NCBI GenBank assembly: GCA_937897585.1
Contig: CALCNY010000207.1
Coordinates: 1-5,936 of the forward strand
Length of the DNA stretch: 5,936 bases
Origin: an uncultured Chitinophagaceae bacterium
GTDB lineage: Bacteria > Bacteroidota > Bacteroidia > Chitinophagales > Chitinophagaceae
Direction: 5' to 3'
In this document: positions 1-5,936 of the stretch, piece after piece
How the letters are laid out: each line of letters starts with the position of its first letter
How positions within the stretch are numbered: position 1 is the stretch's first letter
Translations under genes and position numbers: made by a program
The notes under the pieces: model-generated
The model's input: the letters and a program-made list of their open reading frames with translations, nothing else
Database searches by the model: none
Told to the model about the DNA's origin: nothing

Positions 1-1
1 T

Positions 2-181
2 ATTGTTCAAGCAAATGGTGGCTGGTGTTGGTTTATAGGAACACCCAGAGGAAAGAATCATTTATTTGATTTATTTAATCTAGGACAAACAGAAAACAAA
101 GAATGGAAGAGTTGGCGATTAAAAACAAAAATTTTAAATTTGCATAAAATAATACCATCATGGCATTTAATACGATTCTAA
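2..181 (+). pseudogene. Truncated phage terminase large subunit remnant (left end outside window)
   Basis: An open frame enters from the left edge and stops at the TAA at 179-181. Its first ~42 residues (2-127) contain GWCWFIGTPRGKNHLFDLF followed by an EWKSW...T segment. This pattern (hydrophobic strand, GTPxGxNHxxxL, then W-S/T-rich strand ending in T) is typical of the late ATPase motifs, including the coupling motif, of phage large terminases that pump DNA into capsids. The family normally continues for a further ~200 residues with an RNase H-like nuclease domain. Here resemblance ends near residue 42, and the remaining ~17 codons run through the promoter and start of the next gene in another frame. 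I infer a prophage remnant cut by deletion. How much lies upstream cannot be seen. The alternative, a chance resemblance in a short fragment, is possible but the match is specific. Confidence 0.62.
112..142 (+). promoter_or_regulatory. Bacteroidota-type promoter for the phosphate operon
   Basis: TAAATTTG at 135-142 matches the Bacteroidota -7 consensus TAnnTTTG exactly. A TTG at 112-114 lies 20 nt upstream, which fits the -33 element spacing known for the phylum's primary sigma factor. Transcription would begin near 148-150, giving a leader of about 10 nt before the ATG at 160. The -33 element falls inside the terminase-like coding remnant and the -7 element just past its end. No experimental start is known to me. 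Confidence 0.6.
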
Positions 182-807
182 AGATTTTTCTTCCTAAAGA
201 CAGAGTTTTTTACCAACTATTTGAAAACGTTTCTGAAGTACTTGTGAAAATGGGTGCTAGACTGAAAGATGTTGTGAGTGAGCCTGATTTTGAACAAAGG
301 GCAATATTGATAAAAGAAGTTGAGGACATGGAGCACATCAATGATGATTATACACACCAAATATTTACAGAATTGGGTAAGAATTTTATTACTCCTTTCG
401 ACAGAGAAGACATTCACTATCTGGCTACTTCATTAGATGACATCGCTGATTATATTTATGCTTCAGCAAAAAAAATTAATTTCTATCATGTAGATCCAAA
501 TGATACAGGGATTCAAAAAATGGCTGACCTTATTGCATTAGGTTGTATACAGGTACACAAGGCCGTTACTGAGTTGCGCAACATGAAAAACATGCGCCAA
601 ATCACAGATGCATTGGTGGCCATCAACAGTCTTGAAAACCAAGCTGATGATATTTTTGACACGAGCATTGAAAGACTTTTCGCTACAGAACCTGATGCAA
701 AAGAAGTGATCAAGAAAAGAGAAATTTATCAGATTATGGAAATCGTGACTGATAAATGTGAAGACGCTGCTAATGTAATTGAATCCATTATCATCAAGTA
801 CGCGTAA
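160..807 (+). CDS. DUF47 / PhoU-like phosphate transport regulator
   Basis: This 215-residue all-helical cytosolic protein fits the DUF47 (PhoU_div) family in length and in motifs. These are FITPFDREDI at 76-85 followed by the LDDIADYIY helix (92-100), an acidic segment around 53-63 (EVEDMEHINDD), a second acidic metal-binding-type segment NSLENQADDIFD at 156-167, and the C-terminal helix EIVTDKCEDAANVIESI at 194-210. The two acidic segments belong to the two PhoU-like helical repeats. Family members are typically encoded next to PiT permeases and are thought to modulate phosphate uptake through them; the exact mechanism is not settled. The ATG at 160 is chosen because it follows the promoter at 112-142 closely and gives the full family length. 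The permease gene follows after 47 nt with no visible terminator, so the two are probably co-transcribed. Confidence 0.9.
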   Translation: MAFNTILKIFLPKDRVFYQLFENVSEVLVKMGARLKDVVSEPDFEQRAILIKEVEDMEHINDDYTHQIFTELGKNFITPFDREDIHYLATSLDDIADYIYASAKKINFYHVDPNDTGIQKMADLIALGCIQVHKAVTELRNMKNMRQITDALVAINSLENQADDIFDTSIERLFATEPDAKEVIKKREIYQIMEIVTDKCEDAANVIESIIIKYA

Positions 808-854
808 TCTTAATTCAGTTTTTACCATTCAAGAGTATCTGCCAAAATTAATTT

Positions 855-2072
855 ATGAGTTTTCTTATCGTCATTATTGCCTTAGCACTTCTGTTTGATT
901 ATATCAACGGATTTCATGATGCTGCTAATTCTATTGCCACTGTTGTTTCTACAAAAGTGTTAACTCCAGGTCAAGCTGTTGTTTGGGCTGCATTATTCAA
1001 TTTTGTTGCTTATTTTATTTTTAAAGACCATGGTGTTGCCAACACTATTGCCAAAACAGTTAAGCCTGAAATTGTTTCAGGACATGAAATGCTTTTGGTC
1101 ATTTTTTCAGGATTGTTATCAGCCATATTTTGGAATTTATTTACTTGGTGGTTTGGTATTCCTTCATCTTCATCTCATGCATTGATTGGAGCTTTTGCAG
1201 GTGCGGCTATTGCTTACCGTGGGTTTGACGCAATCAACTCTGAGCCTATTTTAAAAACGATTTCTTTTATTCTATTGGCACCAATTATCGGTATGATTAT
1301 CGCTTTTATCATATCCCTTTGGTTTATTCATTCATTTAAAAAAGGATGGATGCCAAAAATTATCGCCTTATTGGTTTTTATTGGCGTGTTTTTGTTTTTG
1401 AGAAATAATCTGGTTACAGATCCATCAAAACTTAAAACTCATTTTTCTAGTTATCCCATGAAAATTATTTTCACTGCTTCTAATTTCAAATGGCTACTAT
1501 TATCCAGTATACTTGTGATTATGGCTAGTTTTACCTTGTTTTTGAATGGACTCAATGCCCATAACGCCAACGCCTGGTTTAAGAGATTGCAACTTGTTTC
1601 ATCTGCGGCTTTCAGTATTGGTCATGGTGGTAATGATGCCCAAAAAGTAATGGGAATTATTATGGCCGCATTAATTGCCTATAACCCGAGTGTTTACAGT
1701 CTTGATCATATGGTTTGGTGGGTTCCACTGGCTTGTTATGCAGCTATTGCATTGGGTACTATGAGTGGTGGTTGGAAAATTGTAAAAACAATGGGAACCA
1801 AAATCACCAAAGTAACCCCATTTGAAGGCGTTGCCGCTGAAACAGCTGGTGCTATAACTTTGTTTTTAACCGAAGCCATGAAAATACCTGTAAGTACTAC
1901 ACATACCATTACAGGTTCTATCATTGGCGTAGGAGCAACAAAGAGATTATCTGCAGTAAGATGGGGCGTAACCGTTAATTTGTTATGGGCTTGGATACTT
2001 ACTATTCCGATTAGTGGTTTGCTCGCTGCTTTGTTTTATGTAATCGTTCATTATTTTTACCCTCACTTGTAA
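855..2072 (+). CDS. pit: PiT-family inorganic phosphate permease
   Basis: This 405-residue polytopic inner-membrane protein of the PHO4/PiT family imports inorganic phosphate (or metal-phosphate) using a proton or sodium gradient; the sequence does not tell which ion. The inverted internal duplication typical of the family is visible. The N half has NGFHDAANSIATVVSTKVL at 18-36 and GIPSSSSHALIGAFAGAAIA at 101-120. The C half has the matching SIGHGGNDAQKVMGIIMAAL at 254-273 and PVSTTHTITGSIIGVGATKR at 345-364. The ND/HD core residues and the SSSSH/STTH pairs are all intact, so it should be functional. Hydrophobic segments lie near 2-16, 42-56, 78-100, 105-121, 134-158, 168-183, 212-230, 288-302 and 372-398. 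A hydrophilic stretch near 184-210 joins the halves. It is shorter than E. coli PitA (about 500 residues). The DUF47 gene upstream is its expected accessory partner. Confidence 0.93.
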   Translation: MSFLIVIIALALLFDYINGFHDAANSIATVVSTKVLTPGQAVVWAALFNFVAYFIFKDHGVANTIAKTVKPEIVSGHEMLLVIFSGLLSAIFWNLFTWWFGIPSSSSHALIGAFAGAAIAYRGFDAINSEPILKTISFILLAPIIGMIIAFIISLWFIHSFKKGWMPKIIALLVFIGVFLFLRNNLVTDPSKLKTHFSSYPMKIIFTASNFKWLLLSSILVIMASFTLFLNGLNAHNANAWFKRLQLVSSAAFSIGHGGNDAQKVMGIIMAALIAYNPSVYSLDHMVWWVPLACYAAIALGTMSGGWKIVKTMGTKITKVTPFEGVAAETAGAITLFLTEAMKIPVSTTHTITGSIIGVGATKRLSAVRWGVTVNLLWAWILTIPISGLLAALFYVIVHYFYPHL

Positions 2073-2088
2073 AAATATACCTATAAAG

Positions 2089-2121
2089 TTTCAGCTTCAT
2101 CATTGTTTTTTACTTTCTTTG
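2089..2121 (+). promoter_or_regulatory. Weak candidate promoter for galE-transketolase operon
   Basis: In the 123-nt gap between the permease and galE, TTTCTTTG at 2114-2121 differs at one position from the -7 consensus TAnnTTTG. TTTC at 2089-2092 could act as a -33 element with 21 nt spacing. An overlapping TACTTTC (2111-2117) is an alternative -7. Transcription would start near 2127 and give a leader of about 70 nt. No convincing terminator hairpin was seen in this gap, so read-through from the phosphate operon is possible too. Confidence 0.28.
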
Positions 2122-2195
2122 CGGGAGGAGAAAATTTTATTAAAGAAATCATTCCGATTGCTTTTCTTTCCAGCTCTACTAAAGTCATTTAATTA

Positions 2196-3224
2196 ATGAA
2201 AAAAATTCTGGTTACAGGTGGTTGTGGATACATTGGCTCACACACTATTGTGGATCTGATTCAACATGGCTATGAAGTTATTTCAGCTGATAATAACAGT
2301 CGTAGCAATTTGGAAATTTTAAATGGTGTTGAAAACATTATCGGAAGGAAAATAAAAAACTATCACGTAGATCTTTGCATTTTTGATGACACGCATGCCA
2401 TCTTTCAAGAAAATCCTGACATCATCGGCATTATTCATTTTGCAGCTTACAAGGCCGTGGGTGAATCTGTTGAAAATCCACTTCTGTATTTCTATAATAA
2501 CCTGAATTCATTAATCAATATTCTTCGTTGTTGTGAAGAATTTGCGGTTCCCAATTTTGTGTTTTCTTCTTCATGTACTGTCTATGGAAATCCTGATAGC
2601 AGTCCGGTTACTGAAGATTCGCCAATGAAAAAAGCAGAATCTCCTTATGGCTCTACAAAACAAATGGGAGAAGAAATAGTACAACAAACAGCCAACAGTA
2701 ATCACATTCAATCTATATTATTAAGATATTTCAATCCTGTTGGAGCGCACCCTTCAGGAGAAATTGGAGAAATTCCTTTAGGCAGACCTGCTAATCTTGT
2801 GCCAGCCATCACACAAACTGCAATTGGCAAATTACCTCAGATGCAAGTTTACGGTAACGATTACCCGACAAGAGATGGTTCTTGCGTAAGAGATTATATT
2901 CATGTATCTGATATCGCTCACGCACACACGCTAGCATTGGATTTTCTTATCGCTGAAAAAAACAAAACCAATTGCGAGATTTTCAATCTGGGTACCGGTA
3001 ACGGATACACGGTACTTGAAGTTATCGATACTTTTGAAAAAGTAAGCGAACAAAAATTAAATTACACTATTTCAGGACGCAGAAACGGAGACATCATAGG
3101 CATCTTTGCAAACAACGAAAAAGCAAAACAGGTTTTAGGCTGGAATCCAACTTACAACCTTGAAGACATGATGCTTACCGCTTGGAACTGGGAAAAAAAA
3201 TTAGCAAACAAAAACTCTATATAA
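2196..3224 (+). CDS. galE: UDP-glucose 4-epimerase
   Basis: GalE interconverts UDP-glucose and UDP-galactose (Leloir pathway; supplies UDP-galactose for glycans) in the cytosol using tightly bound NAD. The 342-residue length matches the family (338 in E. coli). An N-terminal Rossmann fold shows VTGGCGYIGSHT at 6-17 with the GxxGxxG dinucleotide motif at 8-14. It also has ADNNSRSNLE at 31-40, HFAAYKAVGESV at 81-92, SSSCTVYG at 124-131 with the catalytic serine at 126, and the catalytic YGSTK pair Tyr151/Lys155. Substrate-side signatures follow: RYFNPVGAHPSGEIGE, the GSCVRDYIHVSDIA block and FNLGTGNGYTVLEV. All key residues are present. The ATG at 2196 places the nucleotide motif at the usual distance from the N-terminus. 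The transketolase half-gene starts 5 nt after the stop, implying co-transcription. An epimerase acting on another UDP-sugar is possible, but the signatures favour GalE. Confidence 0.94.
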   Translation: MKKILVTGGCGYIGSHTIVDLIQHGYEVISADNNSRSNLEILNGVENIIGRKIKNYHVDLCIFDDTHAIFQENPDIIGIIHFAAYKAVGESVENPLLYFYNNLNSLINILRCCEEFAVPNFVFSSSCTVYGNPDSSPVTEDSPMKKAESPYGSTKQMGEEIVQQTANSNHIQSILLRYFNPVGAHPSGEIGEIPLGRPANLVPAITQTAIGKLPQMQVYGNDYPTRDGSCVRDYIHVSDIAHAHTLALDFLIAEKNKTNCEIFNLGTGNGYTVLEVIDTFEKVSEQKLNYTISGRRNGDIIGIFANNEKAKQVLGWNPTYNLEDMMLTAWNWEKKLANKNSI

Positions 3225-3229
3225 TCAAT

Positions 3230-4186
3230 ATGTTATCGTCAATACAATCAACTGGAAATAAAGATACAAGAAGCGGTTTCGGAGACGGGATTTTAGAAGC
3301 TGCGAGAGAAAATGAAAATATCATCGCCCTTACTGCAGATTTAGCGGGTTCGTTAAAACTCAATGGCTTCATCAAAGAATTTCCTGAAAGATTTGTGCAA
3401 TGTGGTATTGCTGAAGCAAATATGATAGGAGTTGCTGCCGGTTTGACCATTGGCGGTAAAATTCCATTCACAACCACATTCGCTAATTTTTCTACGGGAA
3501 GAGTTTACGATCAAATCAGACAAAGTGTTGTTTACAGCGGTAAGAACGTAAAAATTTGTGCCTCTCATGCAGGCCTTACACTCGGAGAAGATGGTGCCAC
3601 ACACCAGATTCTTGAAGACATTGGCCTGATGAAAATGCTACCAGGCATGACCGTTATCGTTCCTGCAGATTATAACCAAACTAAAGCAGCTACCAAAGCC
3701 ATTGCTAATTACGAAGGACCTGTTTATCTCCGTTTTGGTCGCCCGGTATGGCCGATTTTTACAAAAGAAGAAGATTTTGTTATTGGGAAAGCACAGGTTT
3801 TAAACGAAGGAAATGATGTTTCAATTTTTGCCTGTGGTCATATGGTATGGCTTGCAGTAGAAGCCGCCAGAATTCTTGAAGCTAAAGGTATTACGGCAGA
3901 TGTGATTAATATTCATACGATCAAACCTATAGATAAAGAAGCCGTTTTGAAATCCATTCAAAAAACAGGATGCGCTGTTTCTGCTGAAGAACATAATATA
4001 ATCGGCGGATTGGGAGATTCGATTGCTCAAGTTGCTGCCACATCATGTCCTGTACATCAGGAGTTTATTGGTACAAAAGATACTTTTGGCGAAAGCGGAA
4101 AACCTGCAGAATTATTGGTGAAATACGGATTGGATGCTGCAAATATAGCGGCGGCGGCGGAACGTGCGATGGGAAGGAAAAAGTAG
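3230..4186 (+). CDS. Transketolase C-terminal subunit (transketolase family protein)
   Basis: This 318-residue protein corresponds to the pyrimidine-binding plus C-terminal domains of transketolase/DXS enzymes and would need a separate N-terminal (diphosphate-binding) subunit. The Pyr domain (about 12-175) shows ADLAGS at 36-41, GIAEANMIGVAAGL at 59-72 with the catalytic glutamate at 62, DQIRQS at 94-99 and GEDGATHQ at 119-126. It also has PADYNQTKAA and YLRFGRP segments. The C-terminal domain (about 195-310) shows the usual ADVINIHTIKPID strand and EEHNIIGGLGDSIAQV. Split transketolases are common in Bacteroidota and archaea and transfer two-carbon ketol units between sugar phosphates. An upstream ATG at 3182 would overlap galE by 43 nt and add a lysine-rich leader read from galE sequence, so the ATG at 3230, 5 nt after the galE stop, is preferred. 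The C-terminus has four consecutive GCG alanine codons (4148-4159). The N-terminal partner is not in this window. Confidence 0.88.
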   Translation: MLSSIQSTGNKDTRSGFGDGILEAARENENIIALTADLAGSLKLNGFIKEFPERFVQCGIAEANMIGVAAGLTIGGKIPFTTTFANFSTGRVYDQIRQSVVYSGKNVKICASHAGLTLGEDGATHQILEDIGLMKMLPGMTVIVPADYNQTKAATKAIANYEGPVYLRFGRPVWPIFTKEEDFVIGKAQVLNEGNDVSIFACGHMVWLAVEAARILEAKGITADVINIHTIKPIDKEAVLKSIQKTGCAVSAEEHNIIGGLGDSIAQVAATSCPVHQEFIGTKDTFGESGKPAELLVKYGLDAANIAAAAERAMGRKK

Positions 4187-4192
4187 GTGGGT

Positions 4193-4233
4193 AGGCTAGA
4201 TAGGCTGGATAGGCTAGATATTGGATATTGGAT
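4193..4233 (+). repeat. Short degenerate tandem repeat after transketolase gene
   Basis: Three 9-nt units, AGGCTAGAT, AGGCTGGAT and AGGCTAGAT (4193-4201, 4202-4210, 4211-4219), are followed by two 7-nt units ATTGGAT (4220-4233). The block begins 6 nt after the transketolase stop. It contains no dyad strong enough for a terminator. It lies in the 110-nt non-coding gap before the sigma gene and is probably a replication-slippage microrepeat. A regulatory role is unsupported. Confidence 0.7.
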
Positions 4234-4296
4234 GATTAGCTACTTAAACCTTGCTCATAAATCATGGTCTGATGCGGGCTTTATTTATTTTTCCTT

Positions 4297-4848
4297 ATGG
4301 CTATATTCCCTGATGATAACGAATTGGTTTTTCAGTTTAAAAATGCGTCCAATAAGGAAGTACCCTTTACTCACATCATCAAAAAATATCAAGAAAAATT
4401 ATACTGGCATATCAGAAGAATGGTTGTTGAACATGAAGATGCCAACGATGTACTGCAAAATATGTTTATCAAAGTTTGGAAGCACTTAGATAATTTCAGA
4501 GAAGATTCGCAGTTATATACCTGGCTTTACAGAATTGCGACTAATGAATCACTCACCTTTCTTGAACAACAGAAAAAACGCCGAGCTCTTTCATTAAATG
4601 ATGATGAAGGCATTTTAATCAATAAAATTCAATCAGATAAACATTTCGATCCCAACAAACTAGAATGGAAATTACAGATAGCTATGCAACGATTACCCGA
4701 AAAACAAAGGATCGTTTTTAATTTGAGATATTATGATGAAATGCCTTATGAAGAGATGAGCAGGGTGCTGCAAACTAGCGAAGGGGCTCTTAAAGCAAGT
4801 TATCATCATGCGGTAAAAAAAATTGAGGACTATATATTAAATCATTAA
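4297..4848 (+). CDS. ECF-family RNA polymerase sigma factor
   Basis: This 183-residue sigma-70 family protein has only regions 2 and 4, the ECF (group IV) layout. Region 2 spans about 24-92, with the core-binding and -10 recognition stretch DANDVLQNMFIKVWKHLDNF (48-67) and the TWLYRIATNESL helix (75-86). A variable linker runs to about 124. Region 4 (124-178) begins LQIAMQRLPEKQRIVFNLRY and has a helix-turn-helix at roughly 149-172 (YEEMSRVLQTSEGALKASYHHAVKKI). The start at 4297 is the first ATG after an in-frame stop at 4270-4272. The gene for a single-pass membrane protein starts 32 nt downstream, a setting where the membrane protein usually restrains the sigma factor until an envelope signal arrives. 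A weak possible promoter (TTG at 4222, AAACCTTG ending at 4253) is not convincing. Target genes and signal are unknown. Confidence 0.9.
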   Translation: MAIFPDDNELVFQFKNASNKEVPFTHIIKKYQEKLYWHIRRMVVEHEDANDVLQNMFIKVWKHLDNFREDSQLYTWLYRIATNESLTFLEQQKKRRALSLNDDEGILINKIQSDKHFDPNKLEWKLQIAMQRLPEKQRIVFNLRYYDEMPYEEMSRVLQTSEGALKASYHHAVKKIEDYILNH

Positions 4849-4880
4849 ACATAAAACTTAAAGATCAGTCTTAGCAAGCC

Positions 4881-5459
4881 ATGCGAAAAAATCAGGAAAT
4901 ACAAAATGAGTTACATGAATTGAGTCCCGAACTCGCAAGAATTCCGTTTACCCAAGTTTATGAAACACCTGAAGGATATTTTGAGCAATTGCCCATTTCC
5001 CTGTATAAACATATTGAAGAAGATTCTATACAAGAGATTCCTGAAGATTATTTTGAAAAATTACCCAATGAAATCTTGTCTAAAATCAACAATACAAAAT
5101 CGGTAATTTCAATACAAAAAAAATATTTTTATTTCAAAATTGCAGCTGCTGCAGTTGTCGCAGGAATTTTAGGATTGGGTTTAATTTATTTTCTGAATCA
5201 GAAAAAAACAGAAACGCCTCCAGCTTATGTGAAAAATATTGACTCAACAGAAATTTATGCTTCTTTAAACAGCAGTAATTTGGAATCCCAAATCAATAAT
5301 CTTAACGAAGAAGATGTCATCAGCTATCTTGAAGACAATGGACATGATGTGAATGCGGCTTTAGTGGCTTCTTTGGGTGAAGACAATACAGAAAATGATA
5401 GCCAAGTTACAGAAATACAAGCGCATGAAGCCATCAATGAAATTCAAATTAAAAAGTAA
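4881..5459 (+). CDS. Single-pass membrane protein, putative ECF sigma regulator
   Basis: The gene encodes 192 residues. An acidic N-terminal region (1-80), presumably cytosolic, carries a duplicated motif: TPEGYFEQLP at 29-38 and IPEDYFEKLP at 53-62, 24 residues apart, each followed by a short helix ending near HI/KI. A membrane segment follows at about 85-105 (KIAAAAVVAGILGLGLIYFL), then a basic QKK and an acidic, Asn/Ser-rich domain of about 85 residues likely outside the membrane. The latter includes LNEEDVISYLEDNG. There is no signal peptide and no cysteine, so the HxxxCxxC zinc anti-sigma motif is absent. I do not recognise a named family with certainty. Position directly after the sigma gene, topology and size suggest an anti-sigma or accessory role, which is inference. 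The start ATG at 4881 precedes the first conserved-looking helix. Its stop codon lies within the left arm of the hairpin at 5453-5497. Confidence 0.72.
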   Translation: MRKNQEIQNELHELSPELARIPFTQVYETPEGYFEQLPISLYKHIEEDSIQEIPEDYFEKLPNEILSKINNTKSVISIQKKYFYFKIAAAAVVAGILGLGLIYFLNQKKTETPPAYVKNIDSTEIYASLNSSNLESQINNLNEEDVISYLEDNGHDVNAALVASLGEDNTENDSQVTEIQAHEAINEIQIKK

Positions 5460-5497
5460 AAAGTAGCAATTAAAATTAATTTTTACTTTTTTACTTT
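5453..5497 (+). terminator. AT-rich hairpin between membrane protein and secreted-protein genes
   Basis: AAAGTAAAAAGTA (5453-5465) pairs with TACTTTTTTACTTT (5484-5497), leaving one T bulged. The 18-nt loop contains the perfect palindrome AAAATTAATTTT (5472-5483). The left arm includes the TAA stop of the upstream gene. The stem has only four G/C pairs, so it would be weak, and no long U tract follows. It may be a partial terminator or an mRNA-processing or stability element. The same right arm holds TTACTTTG (5491-5498), one mismatch from the Bacteroidota -7 consensus, but no -33 element is evident. Confidence 0.4.
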
Positions 5498-5513
5498 GAC
5501 CTAAATAAAACAT

Positions 5514-5936
5514 ATGAAATATTTATTTTCAATACTCTTTTTATTAGCTGCATTTACCTCGGATGCACAACAATCTTTTAAAGATGAAAAGCAAAATAAA
5601 AAAGAACAAAAGCAAAAAATCAAAGCGCTTTATGCAGCTTATATGACACAGGAATTGAAGCTCGATGAAAATGATGCAAAAAAATTCTGGCCAGTGCAAG
5701 AGCAATACAGTTCTGAAATTAAATCCGTAAATAAAACGCCCCAAATTACAGAAATTGAGCGCGAAGAAGCTACCCTTAACATCCGAAAAAAATACAATGA
5801 AAAGTTCTCTAAATTAATCGGCAGAGAACGTACAGATTTATTCTTCAAAAAAGACAAAGAGTTCAGAAACAAAATGGTGGAAGGACTTAAAAAAAAGAGA
5901 ATGGAAAAACGAGGTGGTAAGAAAAATCAAGAATAA
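5514..5936 (+). CDS. Small secreted basic helical protein, Spy/CpxP-like
   Basis: This 140-residue product has a clear Sec signal peptide: MKYLF, then a hydrophobic core at 4-15, with likely cleavage after Ala18 (SDA|QQ). The mature part is highly charged, Lys/Glu-rich and almost entirely helical. The stretch LYAAYMTQELKLDENDAKKFWPVQEQYSSEI (39-69) resembles the Bacteroidota pattern in which a helix ending in 'L-L-x-E-x-A-x-K-F-W-P' is followed by another long helix, recalling the LTxxQ repeats of Spy/CpxP periplasmic chaperone-sensors. A helix at 78-120 and a strongly basic tail (124-137, KKKRMEKRGGKK) follow. Family membership is inferred from pattern and context, not from a decisive motif. 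As third gene after an ECF sigma factor and a membrane protein, it could be a periplasmic sensor or effector for that module. The frame is complete, its TAA being the last three bases of the window. Confidence 0.72.
   Translation: MKYLFSILFLLAAFTSDAQQSFKDEKQNKKEQKQKIKALYAAYMTQELKLDENDAKKFWPVQEQYSSEIKSVNKTPQITEIEREEATLNIRKKYNEKFSKLIGRERTDLFFKKDKEFRNKMVEGLKKKRMEKRGGKKNQE

Noticed and set aside
217..828. Minus-strand open frames opposite the DUF47 gene
   Set aside because: They are antisense shadows of a clear coding gene and show no recognisable motifs.
2124..2191. Open stretch with GGAGG-like sequence (2124-2130) reading ENFIKEIIPIAFLSSSTKVI to a TAA before galE
   Set aside because: There is no ATG, GTG or TTG start suitably placed after the GGAGG, and it is only ~22 codons long. 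The purine run lies 66 nt from the galE start, so it is not its ribosome site.
3182..3229. Upstream ATG extension of the transketolase half-gene
   Set aside because: The extra 16 residues are read from galE 3' coding sequence, are Lys-rich and unlike family N-termini. The ATG at 3230 gives the expected start.
4148..4160. GCG triplet run near the end of the transketolase half-gene
   Set aside because: Four alanine codons in a variable C-terminal tail are a minor microsatellite without evident function.
4187..4489. 100-codon + strand open frame starting with GTG right after the transketolase stop
   Set aside because: It is merely the continuation of the transketolase frame past its stop, begins in the microrepeat, and its second half overlaps the well-supported sigma gene by 193 nt in another frame. 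It has no recognisable domain.
1..5936. CRISPR arrays, tRNA/rRNA genes, complete insertion sequences
   Set aside because: No regularly spaced repeats, no cloverleaf-like or rRNA-like segments, and no transposase or terminal inverted repeats were seen.

Overview
The window looks like chromosomal DNA from a low-GC member of the Bacteroidota, possibly a Chitinophagaceae or Sphingobacteriia relative. This rests on four things: the DUF47/PiT phosphate pair, a three-gene ECF sigma module of a kind often seen in that phylum, a stand-alone C-terminal half of transketolase, and a promoter matching the Bacteroidota pattern (TTG, about 20 nt, TAnnTTTG) with no Shine-Dalgarno sequences deciding starts. 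The genus assignment is only a guess. All genes are on the + strand.

Layout. (1) At 2-181 an open frame enters from the left edge. Its first ~42 residues read like the ATPase part of a phage terminase large subunit, and it is cut off well before the nuclease domain, so it is probably a prophage scar. (2) At 160-2072 there is a phosphate-uptake operon: a DUF47 PhoU-like regulator and a PiT-family phosphate permease. A near-perfect Bacteroidota promoter (112-142) lies just upstream, with its -33 element inside the terminase-like sequence. (3) At 2196-4186 galE (UDP-glucose 4-epimerase) is followed after 5 nt by the C-terminal (pyrimidine-binding/transketolase C) half of a split transketolase. 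The N-terminal half is not in the window. (4) At 4187-4296 an intergenic stretch carries a small degenerate tandem repeat. (5) At 4297-5936 there is a sigma module: an ECF sigma factor, a single-pass membrane protein with a duplicated PxxYFxxLP motif (probable sigma regulator), then an AT-rich hairpin and a small secreted basic helical protein resembling Spy/CpxP-type periplasmic sensors. It ends exactly at the window edge.

Together these are mostly housekeeping and envelope functions: phosphate import, sugar nucleotide and pentose/sugar phosphate metabolism, and an envelope-sensing transcription switch. I found no CRISPR array, tRNA, rRNA or complete mobile element. The least ordinary items are the terminase scar supplying part of a host promoter, the orphan transketolase half coupled to galE, and the sigma module whose membrane partner lacks any recognisable zinc-type anti-sigma domain.
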